A DNA stretch of 64,000 bases from Himantopus leucocephalus (lineage: Eukaryota > Chordata > Aves > Charadriiformes > Recurvirostridae): the NCBI GenBank assembly GCA_003993805.1, contig RSEF01000001.1, positions 202,057,924-202,121,923 of the forward strand, read 5' to 3'. Of this stretch, positions 53,201-64,000 are shown one piece after another. How positions within the stretch are numbered: the stretch's first letter is position 1; every line of letters begins with the position of its first letter. The notes under the pieces are model-generated. The model did not search any database, had not been told where the DNA came from, and was given only the letters and a program-made list of their open reading frames with translations. The position numbers and the translations under genes are program-made.

Positions 53201-56200
53201 TAAGGAGGGGAAAACAGTTATCCAACAAGCTAATGGTGGAGAATTTAAGAAAACCAGTCCATCAGAATCCCAACCACTGGTCTACTTCCTCTTAAAAAAA
53301 TTCTCAATGAGGGCACATAATGGAAAGGAGTCACAGGACTTGATTAAATCCTTAAAAACTTAATACTCTATCCCACACATCTTCAGCATCATGAAAGCCT
53401 TTTGTAACATATCTCAGTCTTGTTAGAAAATCCTGTGATCAGTGGCTTCTGATGAGCAGACACCCTTTCTCGTTGAAAACATACACACTAACATGGGACA
53501 AAGTACCTATTTCCTTTGTAGCTAGCACTTGATACCTTGACTGATCTTGATAGACTAACCAGACCCACAGAGCAAGAGCTGCACACTTCAGGGAAACTGA
53601 GGATGGCTGCATTTACCTCCATGATCTAGCATTCATTTGCAAAGGAAAACATGAGATAAGTAAAGTGACACCGGAATCCAAATCTATCCAAGAATTTAAA
53701 TGCAACATTTGTTGCTGTATAACCTCTAGCACAAACTACATGATCTAGTGTGTCATGACATGTGTGGCCTTATTTACTCAGAATACTACTTTTTAACCAT
53801 TCTATAAAGAACGTCTTTTCCCCAAGACTGCTGGCTGGACATGAAGATGTTACTTTAGGTTAAAGCCCAGTTGAGGACATCCTAAAACTAGTGGTTCTTA
53901 GAGCTTTTGGACTTTCAATACCTTGACCTCAGAGTTCTCAAGTCTGCTGGCAGATTACTTACATTGCTAAACAAACAAAAGGAAAAAACAGTAGATAACA
54001 TTCCCTCTTAAGGTACAGCTGTAGGAATACAGGTCTTCCCATAGGAATTACTCGATTTACCTTTGCAAGGTCTTCCTCTATAACATCATTTCGCATCTGA
54101 GCAGCATCCAACTGAGTATAGAATCGCGCACCAATCATAGGCATGATATCATTTACACTGCGAAGCCTGTTTTGGTCGGTCAGCAAATACCTGCCAAAAT
54201 ATCCCCACCCCCAAGAAGATTACTTAAACATGCTGCAAATGCCAGAGGGATCATCCTATTATGATTTTATAACTATTTGACCTTGATGTCTATTTAATAC
54301 AAAGTTGACAATTGCAGCGTTTCTTTAAAAAAAAATTAACAGAGAAAACATGTGTGTTAACTTACATGTATACATCCAGTAAGTTATTTATACAAGATAG
54401 GAGTGTACTTTCATGGAACTGTGTAGTTCACCCGCTCCAACAGCAAGAACATACTCAAAAAGAGAGAAGATGCGAAGATTCAGATTGTCATGCAATTGTT
54501 TTTCAAATGAGGGAGGGGATGGATTTCTACTTTTCCCTCTTAGGCTGCAAGAGGAGAAAGGCTGACTATACTAAAGAACAACACAAAATGAAACGCAGCC
54601 AAGAAAAACGAACACTCAACCCATTGGTCAAAAAGGCAGTGTGCCTATTTCTCAACACCTGAAACTAAGGTAAGACTAACATATTACTGTGGTAGATAAT
54701 AGGCAATGAAGCCCAGTATTGAAGACAACTTAAAATGCTTGTTTTCTTTAAGCTCCTAATTCTTATTGGGAGCTTAAACAGCACTTAGTAACAAAAGGAC
54801 ATTGAATTCATTATATACACCATGAAAACACACATTATACAAACAAATTTTAAATTACTGTGCAGACAACTCAATGACAGTAGTTATGTCCGTAATCTTG
54901 CTTGCATCTAAAATATCATTTGACATTTTCATTTGTATGTTTAAAAAAAGTAGTATTTTCCTTTAAAAGATTTATGAAGCAAACTTACAAAATCAGATTC
55001 TTCAGATCAGAGGAATAGTTGATTGTCACCAGTTCCATTGCTTTCTGCAAATTCTCTCTCTGAATTCCTGATAAAGAATTGCAAGCCAAAGCCAACACAA
55101 CTTTCCCCAGGGAGATCAGATCTGCTTGCTAACAGGGAAAACGCACACAGATAAGATTCTTAGTATAGATAAATATTACCTATGGTATTAGATGGTGTTT
55201 AAAAAGAGACAGTTCTTCAAAAACCTTAGAAGAATTTGAGCAACTAAAATAACTGCTATTCAAATCATAGGTTCAATATGAATGCCCAAGTTAAAGTAGT
55301 CAAAACGTACAGAGGAAAAATCTGTCCTGATTCCTAACAATCTCTAAGTAGAATATTTATCTTTGAATGCTTAAATTTACCTATTTTTAGTGTAAGGATA
55401 GTACCAGAGACAACTCTTGCGTAGTAAGCAGAAGCTCTGCGAAGAGGTTCTCCTAACCACCCACCTGCTCTCTCCTGACGAGTCAAGGAATTGGTGGCAA
55501 ACAGAGCAAGTCTTCTTGATACAAGATGCAGAAATACCTATCAAGGATGGCCAGCGTGAAAAGATATGAACTGCCTGAAATAACTAGACAGGAACAGGCC
55601 TGTATGGCTGACAAATTGAGCAGCATCACGTTTTATGAAGAATCCTTAGTGTTACTAAAGGCTTTCCTTAAAAGTAGAACTGCTCTTAAAAGAGCAGTTT
55701 GTATACAAAATGCTTTGCCACAACGAAAAATTCTGCTAATTTTAATAGACAGCCACCAGAAATTATTTTGAAAAGCTATACCAGATTTTAAAGCCCACCT
55801 CTAAAAACAGGAGCCTAATGCAGTAGCAGACAATGACATTCATAGCAAAAGCTGCCTGATTCTTTCCATAGAAAGGCTTTCAGCTGCACACAACTTGGCC
55901 AAACTTGAAACACCTGCAGCTTTCCATGCTGGATGACTGCTTCAAACTGAACTTAAGGGTCAACTAGAGATACAAGTTTAGTATTTTCCTGAGGGGTTTT
56001 TCCTGAGAAAATAAGGTATTTTTGCAGAATTAAAAAAGTGAAAGATTATCAAGAATGTCAGCTCCATAGTCTGGAGCAAGGCTATGCCGTTCAGCAGAGT
56101 ACACAGTCATACAAGGAATACATCTTCTGCCATTTCTGTAAGAAAGGCCAAAAACTTGGCAGCACTGCAGTATTAAAAGTTCTGTTTAGAATTTGTCAGC

Positions 56201-59200
56201 TTTAGAAAACTGCTGCGATGGTGAACGTGCCACAGCCCTTCTACCCAAAAGGGTAACTACATTTGCTGCCTCTGGCTGCAGTAGCTGAGCAGAGCTTTGC
56301 CTGCAGCCACATCTCAAAGGTGTTGAGGGACAGAGTGGAAGACCTGGAAATGTTTTCTTCAATGTCCCTGCTGTTTCCATATCAAGTATGATTAAGCAGC
56401 ACAATTTAAACATGGATATGCAACATGGTAGAAGTTAGAAAGCTTGGTACTCTCGTAGCTACCGAAGACAGAAACAAGATGTGGAAAATGAGACAGAAAG
56501 AAGGACAAAGCGGTGGAGAAGGAGATGGGACTGGCATTTGCTAGACTGTATTTCCTAGGAAACCAGGAATTCCTGAGTATCAGCGTTCCTTTGTATGTTG
56601 GTAAAGAGAAATGAACCAGATCAATAAACCCCCTTTTGTTGGGAACACACTTGCTTCCACTACCAAGTAGTCAATTTGAGCAGCAGCAGACACTGCTACA
56701 GTACTAAACAGAGGAATCGTGCTGATGCAGTATCTATAGAGACATATGTCACCTAGCACAATAGCATTTTTTTTCCTCTAAAAGACTTAGAAGAAATACG
56801 TATTTGAGTTAGCCACAATCTTTCTTCTTTCTGCAGTCCCCTACTTTACACTTAATACCTTCCAACTTTTAATAATTCATAAGGATGTACCCTATGCAAG
56901 TTCTCTGTCATCAAACAACCCCGAGACACCAAAAACGTACAACTTCAGGCAAGACCCTATGAAAACACAGTCTTCTGCTACATATGTGTTTTCATAATAC
57001 AGATTACATTAGATTTTAAAAATGGTTGAGAAAGTCTTACACTAACATCAGCCAGGAAATTCTAAATTCAGCCTTCTGGGTGTTTGAGCGTTTGACTCAC
57101 AACCTTAATTTTTGTTTGTTTTGCAAGTTACATTAATAGAAAAACTGGCAGAGATGATACAACACACCAATGCAGCCTCAAACACACGTTTCAAATTACA
57201 GTCAATGCTTAACTTGTTTTAGTTGCAAAAGTGGCTTGGATTCATCCCACTAATTTTAGGAACATAAACTTCAAGCGATCCAGTGAAGAGTCTGATCAAT
57301 TTAAGATATCTTTAATTCTGCAAGACAATTCAGATTTTGAGCAAGCTGAATTGCTCTCTGGACATGCCTCACTATTCACTGACAGCTGAAACCCTGAAAG
57401 AAAACGTTATTACAATGCCCAATGTTTGAAGTTCTACAAGTGCACAAAGACAAGCAGTAATTTTCCTGTGTGACAGGAGAATCACAGAATATCTCGAATT
57501 GGAAGGGATCCATAAAGATCTGGATTTATGGAAGTCACATTCCTATTTTAGGAGGGACAAAACTACCATCCACTGACCAACTCTATTCCATGCAGACAGG
57601 GTACACAACTTCTCAGAAGCAGGGGTACACCATCCTTTCTGTAAGGAAGCAATCCACATATGCCTATTAAGCCCTAACCTCTCCTCTGAAAACGTCAACA
57701 GATTCAGCTCTTCGTTGTTCTGGGCAGAGAAAGGTTAAGGGAGGCACACAAGAACTACTAGACGTCCTTGGAGGAGGGACACCAGAAATAAATGCTATAT
57801 TCCTGTAGTAGCCTTGCTAGTGCAAGGTACAGAACATCATCAGGTACAATCATTTCCCTGTTTATACTCCATATTGTGCTTTGCACATATCTATGGATCA
57901 CACCAGTTCCTTTTGCCACAGACCTGCCAGAAGACTTTTGCTATGGTAACTGTCAACAGTGACTACTACATCATACTAAGTTGATTCTCAGCTTCAAGGA
58001 AAAGCTTTACACCTTTTAAGTACAGGCTGCACTTTGTTCAAAAATGTACCTTGCATGCAACTAACGACCATTTAATTAGCAATTCAATTCATAACTGTAA
58101 CCTGTACCAACCTATCTTTTTATCTCCTGAAAGCTTTGCTAGTAAAGATTTTATCACCATCATCTAGTTCATTGATAGAAATACTGAATAGCATTAGACT
58201 AAAAACTAGCCCCTAGGAGATAAAACTCAGAAACAGGCCTCCTCATTACTGTCTCCCTGTTATCAAATGAATTTCAAATATGTCAGTGGGCAATTTAAAA
58301 GTTAATTGAATAAGTACCCTTTCCCTCCTGCACAATTTTTTTTTTTAAATATTAAAGAGGTATGTGCTAGTATTCCAAATGCCCTGGAGATACCTCAGCA
58401 TTTTATACACTTGCCTTTATCAGCCAGACACATAGGCTAGTCAAATAAATGTAATTTTTTACAAGATCCATTTTCCATAAACTCCCTGAAACTAATATTA
58501 CTTTTTTGTTTATCCTGTTCCACTGGTTTGCTTGGATCAATATCAGCTCATTCACTCTACAACTTTGTGGATTCACTTATCCTTTCAAGTTCCAGAATTG
58601 CAGTTAGAAGTCTCTCCAAGTTCCTAGAGATTTTGTTTTGGGGTTGGTTTTTTTTTTTTTTTTGAAGTCAACATNNNNNNNNNNNNNNNNNNNNNNNNNN
58701 NNNNNTTTTTTTTTTTTTTTTGAAGTCAACATTAATACTTCAGATGCCTCTTCAGCTAATTTCTTAAAATTTGGGGAGGGGTATGTAAAAGTTATTTTGG
58801 TTTGCTAAAGTAAAAATGTTTACTCTGAGCAAATGTAACCTTATAGCCCTCGTTAAATCAATAAAACTTATGTTTTCACTTAATTTCGCATGGATAAGAC
58901 TCACCTTCATTATATTCCAAATAAAATGGAATACATTCTTTCTACTGTTTCTTACACCACCATTTACAGTTTTCCCGTCTGTATCTTGTAACTGACTGAC
59001 ACAAGACTTAAGGATTGGGGGTGGGAAGTGATGTGCTAGAATTTATATAAATTTAACACCTTGAATTTAATGCAAGTAATCATTCATATTTCATTTACTT
59101 CTTTTTAGCTTCCCTTACTGTTGCCTTTATTTAACTCTTAAATGATCATATAAACTGATCTTTAACAGTAAATCTTTAACAGTCTGATTGTAAAGAACAA

Positions 59201-61747
59201 TTGCATTCCTTTTCCATAGCCCCGCACTGTTCTGGCCAAACTCTTTCCTATCAATATTAACAATGGGAAATAGCCAGAAAGTGACAAATGCTAACAAAAA
59301 TACCTTCCTCCATTGAAGACAGCAACAAGGAAATGCATATTAGCTGGGCAGTAAACCAAGAGATAACCTACATTTTTAACAGTCACTCTGGAGTCCCAGA
59401 GGAATTCAGGAACTGGGTCATGGATCGAGAGGAAAAAGGACAAGCAGCAGCTGTTATTTTGTAATTTTATCTGGCTAGGGCAAACAAAGGTAGAGGATGA
59501 TAAATGACTCCTGAATTGCAAGGAATGAACTCAGTCCAGAATCTCTGAAGGAACAAAATGGATAGTGAAAGCCTAGCCCTTCTCGAGGAAGCGACAAAGA
59601 AGGCGGCAATACTGTATTTTCTAACTCCAATTTAGACCTTCCAAACTATGTATTTAAGAGTAGTTCTTTTCTGGTTTAGTAGTGATACCTGAGCAATCTG
59701 GATACTAACAATGTATAAAACATGCAAAAACATCCCCCCTAAACAAAACTAGGCACTACCAAGCAAGTTAGTTGCCAAGGGTTGTGCTGGTGTGGTAGTA
59801 AATGCTTTTGACAGATTCGTGTACCTGTGAGTATTTTTAGATTTGTACCTCCAAGTACATTAAATGTTTTACTTTAAAATTACTTGAATGTCATAATATC
59901 TCAGGAGGATCTCTTTCCCAGCTGCAATTAAAATAAATTTTAAAGAGTTTTTAGCCTAAAAAAAAAACAGCAAACCAACTGTTTACATTTTTAGACGTGG
60001 AATCCCTCACTTGCGTGTATTCCTATCTTTTCTCAGCTGTTTTCCTCTAAATTATTACCACAAGCCCATTGATCTGTAGTTGGGGGGGCAGGGAATCCTT
60101 TGATGTACTACTCAAAGTACACTGAAAATTGCTTTATTGTATCATTCCAAGGAAAAAAAAAAAATTTGCTAAGTTCTAGGACACTGTCTCCAATAAGCCA
60201 GCTTCTGCCTGGCCAAAGTTCAAACATTTCATTTACTACTGGAAGACTCTGAATGACCAATTTTCTCACAGTGAATAAGCTCAATTAATGATAATAAATT
60301 AAATCCAACTCCCTACTGTAGTCTTTCACTCCCAATACGGACAGGGTATGTGATGACTGCTAAAGCAATGTACTTTACCCTGAGGGGAAGTTAGGGAAAG
60401 AGGCACTCCTCTACACAGTGATGCTCCAGATGACTGTGGAACAGTTTTTGTTAAGTCTAAAGGGATTCTTCTTAATTCAGGAATTACGCAGAGTCCACAC
60501 TTCAGAGAACGTCAGGAGAGCACGGAAAAACTAGGAGCCTAAAATAAAGATACACTAGAACCTTTTAGGAGTGAGGAGAAGGCCTAAGTGCAGTTATTTA
60601 AAAGATCTCTTACTCCTCTGTGAACAGGTATTCAACTCTTAGTTATTTTTCTTAAAATAATAAAAGAGAAAGCAGAGCAAAAACTGTTACTGAACTTTTT
60701 TTTTTTAATCTCTAACTCTAAATGTACGATTTTTCTTCTCCTCCTTTTAGAAATCCATATTTCCAACCAATTCTGACTTAAGTTTGTTAAATACTAATCG
60801 TTCAACCTGTTTAGTAAGTTGGCTGAAATTTTCGAAGCAGAAGACAGCAAAGTGAGCATTCACATTTCTACATTACAAGCAAATTTGAATAATGCATGGC
60901 AGCACCAACATCAAATCAGGAATGAAAAAATGCCGTCATTTAGAGGTAGATATACTGGACTACAGTTTAATTAAAATACTTGTCTTCCAAAAGGAATCAC
61001 ATCAGTTTTCAGCACTCCCCATGCCAAGCCACCAACCTAACTATGGCACTGTTGTCTTACCTGAAACTGAGCCATTAATGCCAGTGGATTATTTTGACTG
61101 TTGTCAAATGTCAAAACATCAAAGATTCCAACACAATTAACTCGTAACCTTTAGGAACAAGAGAAAAGGAAGAAGTATCATTAAATTTGGTTGGTTACTC
61201 AGTTTTTCCTCTAGCATTCATTGAATGCTTTGATATGACAACAAAGTCATCAGCACTCAGCAGATTACTATGAAGCAGAGAACACTAATTTTACTATTTG
61301 ATAAAATGCAACAGACAGTCTTCAGTTTACAAATAAATCAACAAATTTCTAAATTGTCAGTAGCGGATCTGAACAGTATTTTGAGGACAATGCATAAGTC
61401 TTCCCCAAACATGTTTAAAACTAACTTTAAAAATATTTACAAGTTTTAGCATATATTCATTTTTAGTCTCATGACAGTTAAAAATAACAGTACTTTCTAG
61501 TTAGACTAGTTAACAGATGCATGGTCAGCAGCTACCATGAGCACAGATCACAGTACACAGTGAGAAGAACGCTTTTGTTACCTTGTTTTGCCTGTTACTA
61601 GAATTTTTGTTGGATCCATAACTCGGCATGCCAGTCCTGCTGTATGAATGGTCCGTAACGCAGAGCTGAGCTGCACAATATATGCCCATATCAAAGACTC
61701 TGGAAGCAATCCAGCATGCTGCCGTGGTAGAGGTCCATCATGCTGAC
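47073..61747 (-). CDS. PAN3: PAN3, last seven coding exons
   Basis: Regulatory subunit of the cytoplasmic PAN2-PAN3 deadenylase. It dimerises, binds poly(A)-binding protein and ATP, and recruits PAN2 to start shortening mRNA poly(A) tails. The - strand join, 5' to 3', is 61747-61582, 61148-61061, 55128-54989, 54190-54061, 51161-51097, 50386-50248, 47213-47073. All junctions are AG/GT with matching phases. About 289 residues are encoded, corresponding to the C-terminal third of the 887-residue human protein: pseudokinase C-lobe, coiled coil and knob. Identity to human is very high by eye. The N-terminal zinc finger, PABP-binding motif and first part of the pseudokinase must lie past 64,000. 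FLT1 and PAN3 are also adjacent and convergent in human. Confidence 0.97.
47214..50247 (-). other. PAN3: PAN3 last intron
   Basis: A 3.0-kb AT-rich intron. It contains the long hairpin at 47,282-47,401, an A/C-rich simple tract at about 47,750-47,805, a run of 18 A at 49364-49381 and an isolated N at 49423. No transposon was recognised with confidence. Confidence 0.7.
47282..47401. repeat. Long inverted repeat / hairpin in PAN3 intron
   Basis: Arms 47299-47322 and 47365-47388 are perfect 24-base reverse complements. Pairing continues inward with few mismatches and G-U pairs to about 47333/47354, leaving a loop of about 20 bases. It continues outward imperfectly to about 47282/47401. As RNA from either strand this gives a roughly 100-nt stem-loop resembling a microRNA precursor. 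It could equally be a fold-back transposon (MITE). The family was not recognised. Confidence 0.75.
50248..50386 (-). CDS. PAN3: PAN3 exon: knob domain, first half
   Basis: The 139-bp exon (acceptor TTTTACACCAG, donor GTACAC) encodes [46 protein letters not shown]. From memory human has GAPWID where this bird has GTPWID. Helical, start of the C-terminal knob. Starts with one base completing Glu. Confidence 0.97.
50387..51096 (-). other. PAN3: PAN3 intron
   Basis: 710-bp intron with nothing recognised. Confidence 0.75.
51097..51161 (-). CDS. PAN3: PAN3 exon: coiled-coil end
   Basis: The 65-bp exon (acceptor TTTTCTAG, donor GTAAGA) encodes [20 protein letters not shown] then P and two bases of Glu. 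Identical to human by memory. Part of the helix that forms the asymmetric PAN3 dimer coiled coil and leads into the knob. Confidence 0.96.
51162..54060 (-). other. PAN3: PAN3 intron
   Basis: 2.9-kb AT-rich intron. A short TATATTAATATATA-type tract lies at about 51,530-51,555. Open frames here (for example 52844-53200, - strand) have no recognisable domain. Confidence 0.7.
54061..54190 (-). CDS. PAN3: PAN3 exon: pseudokinase end and coiled-coil start
   Basis: The 130-bp exon (acceptor TTGGCAG, donor GTAAAT) encodes [43 protein letters not shown]. The first base completes a Leu codon. It covers the last pseudokinase helices and the beginning of the dimerising coiled coil. No difference from human noticed. 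Confidence 0.98.
54191..54988 (-). other. PAN3: PAN3 intron with small hairpin
   Basis: 798-bp intron. A short inverted repeat with a 13-bp stem (one G-T pair) and 6-base loop lies at 54747-54778. Otherwise nothing recognised. Confidence 0.7.
54989..55128 (-). CDS. PAN3: PAN3 exon: pseudokinase C-lobe
   Basis: The 140-bp exon (acceptor CCCTGTTAG, donor GTAAGT) encodes [59 protein letters not shown] corresponds to the alpha-F region, equivalent to DVWSYG in true kinases. Differs from remembered human sequence by Ser for Ala in NSLAG. Confidence 0.97.
57480..58250 (-). mobile_element. Degenerate CR1 LINE remnant
   Basis: The + strand begins AATCACAGAATATC followed by a TTGGAAGGGATCCATA-like segment. 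This is the reverse complement of a CR1 3' end (usual wording: tcACAGAATatctcaagTTGGAAGGGAcCCATAaggatc). Further along, the stretch with AATCATTTCCCTG (about 57,850) and the TTCATTGATAGAAATACTGAAT segment (about 58,170) resemble reverse-complement CR1 ORF2 (CATTGATAAAGATATTAAAC). No frame is intact. The far boundary is uncertain. Confidence 0.6.
58648..58732. other. 31-N gap flanked by identical 27-bp sequence
   Basis: Sixteen T followed by GAAGTCAACAT ends at 58674, just before the Ns (58675-58705). The same 27 bases restart at 58706-58732. The homopolymer probably broke the assembly, and the flank was duplicated instead of merged. Confidence 0.85.
61061..61148 (-). CDS. PAN3: PAN3 exon: pseudokinase, degenerate DFG region
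   Basis: The 88-bp exon (acceptor TTCCTAAAG, donor GTAAGA) encodes [20 protein letters not shown] and PLALMAQFQ, after one base completing Arg. In a true kinase the DFG and activation loop would be here. PAN3 lacks them, which is the family norm and not damage. From memory human has CVGVFD and MAQYQ. Confidence 0.97.
61149..61581 (-). other. PAN3: PAN3 intron
   Basis: 433-bp intron; nothing recognised. Confidence 0.75.
61582..61747 (-). CDS. PAN3: PAN3 exon: pseudokinase alpha-E and catalytic-loop equivalent
   Basis: The 166-bp exon (acceptor TTGCTTCTAG, donor GTAACA) encodes [55 protein letters not shown]. The segment [17 protein letters not shown] occupies the place of HRDLAxxN and lacks the catalytic Asp, as expected for PAN3. 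It starts with two bases of Gly; the exon before it is outside the window. Confidence 0.98.
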
Positions 61748-64000
61748 CTAGAAGCAAAATGTTGTAAGCATCAACAAAAGGATACTACACAAAATTAAAG
61801 TTAGCACATTTTGAATTATACAATTAATTCCCGTACTCATTTCATTCAACTCTTAATAATCCTCAAATTACTTATCTATTGTGCTAATGGCCAGTTGGGT
61901 TGGGTTTTTTTTTTGTTTTAGGTTGGGTTTTTTGGAAGGACACCACATTAAAATGCTGACAATTCATTAGGCTTTATTATTTTCACTCTCATGTTCAGGA
62001 CAACTATGCTGATTTTTAAAGTTTAGGATGAATAATCACTACAAAAAGAGCACTGGTTAGAAATTGCTGAAAGCAGGTGGTACATCAAACTATGCAGGTA
62101 CTTCAGAACTAAAAATGCCGGTATTCTGAAGCAACAAGCATTGTACCAGAATAGCCACAACAGATCCCATTTTACCTCCTTTATTCTAGTAAGGCTTACA
62201 AATCAAACCTTCTCTGTCACCTGATATGACAAAGTAACAAGCTAGTTTCAAATTACATGGACAAATCAGACTGGAAGATTTGGTGGCTAAACATCCCTGA
62301 AGACAACTTCACGCATGTTCTGCTGTGACCCAGCTCCCTGACAAGTCATCACTACATGACCCCTGTTCAATGTGCCATATGAAAGCAATGCATCGCTCCC
62401 CTTCTAAATGGATTTGTAGCCCTCCTTTCAACAATAAAACTAATTCTTTGCACATACACACTCAAATTCTACATTGCAAACCGCTTCTCAGTGATACTGA
62501 GCCAGAGATGAAAAAAGAAAGATACAGATAGCAAATGCTAATTTTAGTAAGATGCATGCAATACAATGAAGATGCTACTGTTTGCGTGGCACAAAGCTGA
62601 AGAGAAGAAAATAGATTCAGAGTAATACAGTGCCATCTCAATTTTACAAAACATGGTAGGCATTTCATGAGGTTGCTTCTGTACTGATTTTGCTAATTTT
62701 GAGACCGGTAATATCATCAGTATTCCGTAAAGTCACGTAAGCATCCGATTCAGTTGTAAACTGACTGCACTCCTCTCCTCCAAACGTTTGTTTCTTGTTT
62801 TTTTTATTTATTTTGGTGTTTTTTTTCCTCTCCCTACAGGAGCATATCAACATTTGTGCACTTTGTCAAAGTAAGTTTGTGTGTGTGCATGCATGCGCAC
62901 ACACAAACACACACATATACACGTGCAAGTTAAAAAGTGAAACACACTACTGAAAAACTTTTAATTAGAAATTACTTAGAAATGTTACTGATTTTGGAGT
63001 GATGGGCTGAGAATATTCCCAGCTTTCATTTCTAAGTTTTTGTTTGTTTGTTTTTAAACTTTAGTTCATTTTTCAGGTTTCAGGTGCTTTGGTTTAAATT
63101 ATAAAGATCAAGACACTGACTCCTTTAAACAGCAGTAAGCCTGGCATGTCTACTGAAGGCTGAATATAATGAGATACTCTTTTGTTTTTTCTGGACTCCT
63201 GATGAATCATTATGTAAATCACTTCCCACAAACCTGCATACCAGAAGTCTCACGTAGCAAACTTTCTTCCCCTCATGATTCTCTCTCCTTCAGCATAACA
63301 AAAATTATGATGATACAAAATGACTGAGGAGGTATAACCTCCTTTATTAGTTGAGGGTCTTTCTCTAGTTACTACTTGCTATAGAACACCCTTTATATTT
63401 GGTAAACAGCAACAGCTGTGGCAATTTTAACAAGAATGAGTATGGACACTGTAAGACAGAGTTATATCTGTATGAAATAAGTATGCCCAGAACAGAAATG
63501 CTGCTATATCATCCCAAACACAGAGAAAAGCCAAAAGTTGGTGGTAATTTTTCTTCATGCAACTTAAGAACAACAGCACTTGCCCTTTGATTTCCAGATA
63601 AAGGCAGTGTAACCAAGAGAATATTCAACATATGCTGAAAAGCTGAAAGATCAGAGTTCAACACAGCCTCTCCCCCTCTATCAGAAAATCTCAATCAAGC
63701 AACAACGTTATTTTACTACTGGAAAGACTTGCTTGAGGCTACAGTCGAACCTACTCTGCTGCTTTCAGGCTGCTTGGCTGTACCCCACATTCCCATACAC
63801 TAAAGGTACAAGCTAAAACACTGGAAGAATCAGTTTTGAAATGCTCTCTTACATATCTATCTGTTTGAAACAAGTAAGATTAAAAGCAGTACAGTTTGCT
63901 GCAACGCTGACTATCAAGTACGTCCCTTGAAGGCCCATCAGGCCTGCCACAGATGGCATTTGGGCAAGGACTCCAAGAGATGAGACCCAGAAGTTCACTC
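61748..64000 (-). other. PAN3: PAN3 intron, 3' part; next exon not reached
   Basis: 2.25 kb of intron. The expected upstream PAN3 exon (ending near TKRKW in human) was not found on the - strand. It contains an alternating GT/GC/CA tract with a palindromic core at 62876-62923 and T-rich simple sequence at about 61,900-61,935 and 62,790-62,827. Confidence 0.7.
62876..62923. repeat. Alternating purine-pyrimidine tract with palindromic core
   Basis: A GTGTGTGTGC-ATGCAT-GCGCACACAC core flanked by TTT and AAA forms arms 62876-62888 and 62895-62907 with one mismatch around ATGCAT. A CACACATATACACGTG run follows. This is a microsatellite with Z-DNA or cruciform potential in a PAN3 intron. Confidence 0.8.

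Larger units (their letters stand above)
55129..61060 (-). other. PAN3: PAN3 intron, large
   Basis: 5.9-kb intron, AT-rich. It holds an old CR1 remnant (about 57,480-58,250, - strand), a 31-N gap at 58675-58705 flanked by identical sequence, and a short perfect palindrome at 55678-55699. An 81-codon frame at 55526-55771 (+) has no recognised similarity. Confidence 0.7.

Noticed and set aside
55526..55771. 81-codon frame in a PAN3 intron on the + strand
   Set aside because: No recognised motif, no splice or promoter context, and AT-rich intron codon usage; length is within chance expectation for the window.
62840..62870. Mini-exon-like segment on the + strand (CTACAG ... GTAAGT)
   Set aside because: It is antisense to PAN3, has no protein similarity, and can arise by chance next to a T-rich tract.

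Overview
The window is vertebrate nuclear DNA, almost certainly avian. The genes are interrupted by GT-AG introns of 0.1-6 kb, and the repeats include a CR1 (chicken repeat 1) LINE ending in the ATTCTATG octamer array typical of birds and reptiles. There are no bacterial-style operons; almost all long open frames are chance frames in introns.

Two genes lie tail to tail. On the + strand, about 1-44,000 is the 3' half of FLT1 (VEGFR1). Seventeen coding exons were located by splice sites, reading phase and protein similarity. Counted back from the stop codon they correspond to exons 12-15 and 18-30 of the 30-exon human gene. They encode the end of Ig5, Ig6, Ig7, the split tyrosine kinase domain with its kinase insert, and the C-terminal tail ending at 41,036. 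The two exons for the transmembrane helix and juxtamembrane segment (16 and 17) are not visible. They should lie in 15,805-22,036, where a 100-N assembly gap interrupts a CR1 element.

Exon 13 runs open through its donor into intron 13 for 31 codons plus a stop (8,482-8,576). The encoded tail is nearly the same as the human sFLT1 (soluble VEGFR1) tail, and three AATAAA hexamers follow within about 0.7 kb. This is the most interesting feature of the window: a conserved intronic polyadenylation isoform that makes a secreted VEGF trap.

On the - strand, 61,747 down to 47,073 holds the last seven coding exons of PAN3, the pseudokinase adaptor of the PAN2-PAN3 poly(A) deadenylase. They encode the C-lobe of the pseudokinase, the coiled coil and the C-terminal knob. 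The 5' part of PAN3 lies beyond position 64,000. The roughly 6 kb between the two stop codons (41,037-47,072) should be the two convergent 3' UTRs.

Other features are a long near-perfect hairpin in the last PAN3 intron (47,282-47,401), an old CR1 remnant on the - strand (57,480-58,250), a G-run with an unresolved base just upstream of FLT1 exon 25, and two assembly seams where identical sequence flanks Ns. Exons were assigned by reading; no alignment, RNA or database search was run. Human exon and residue numbers and the human comparisons are from memory.
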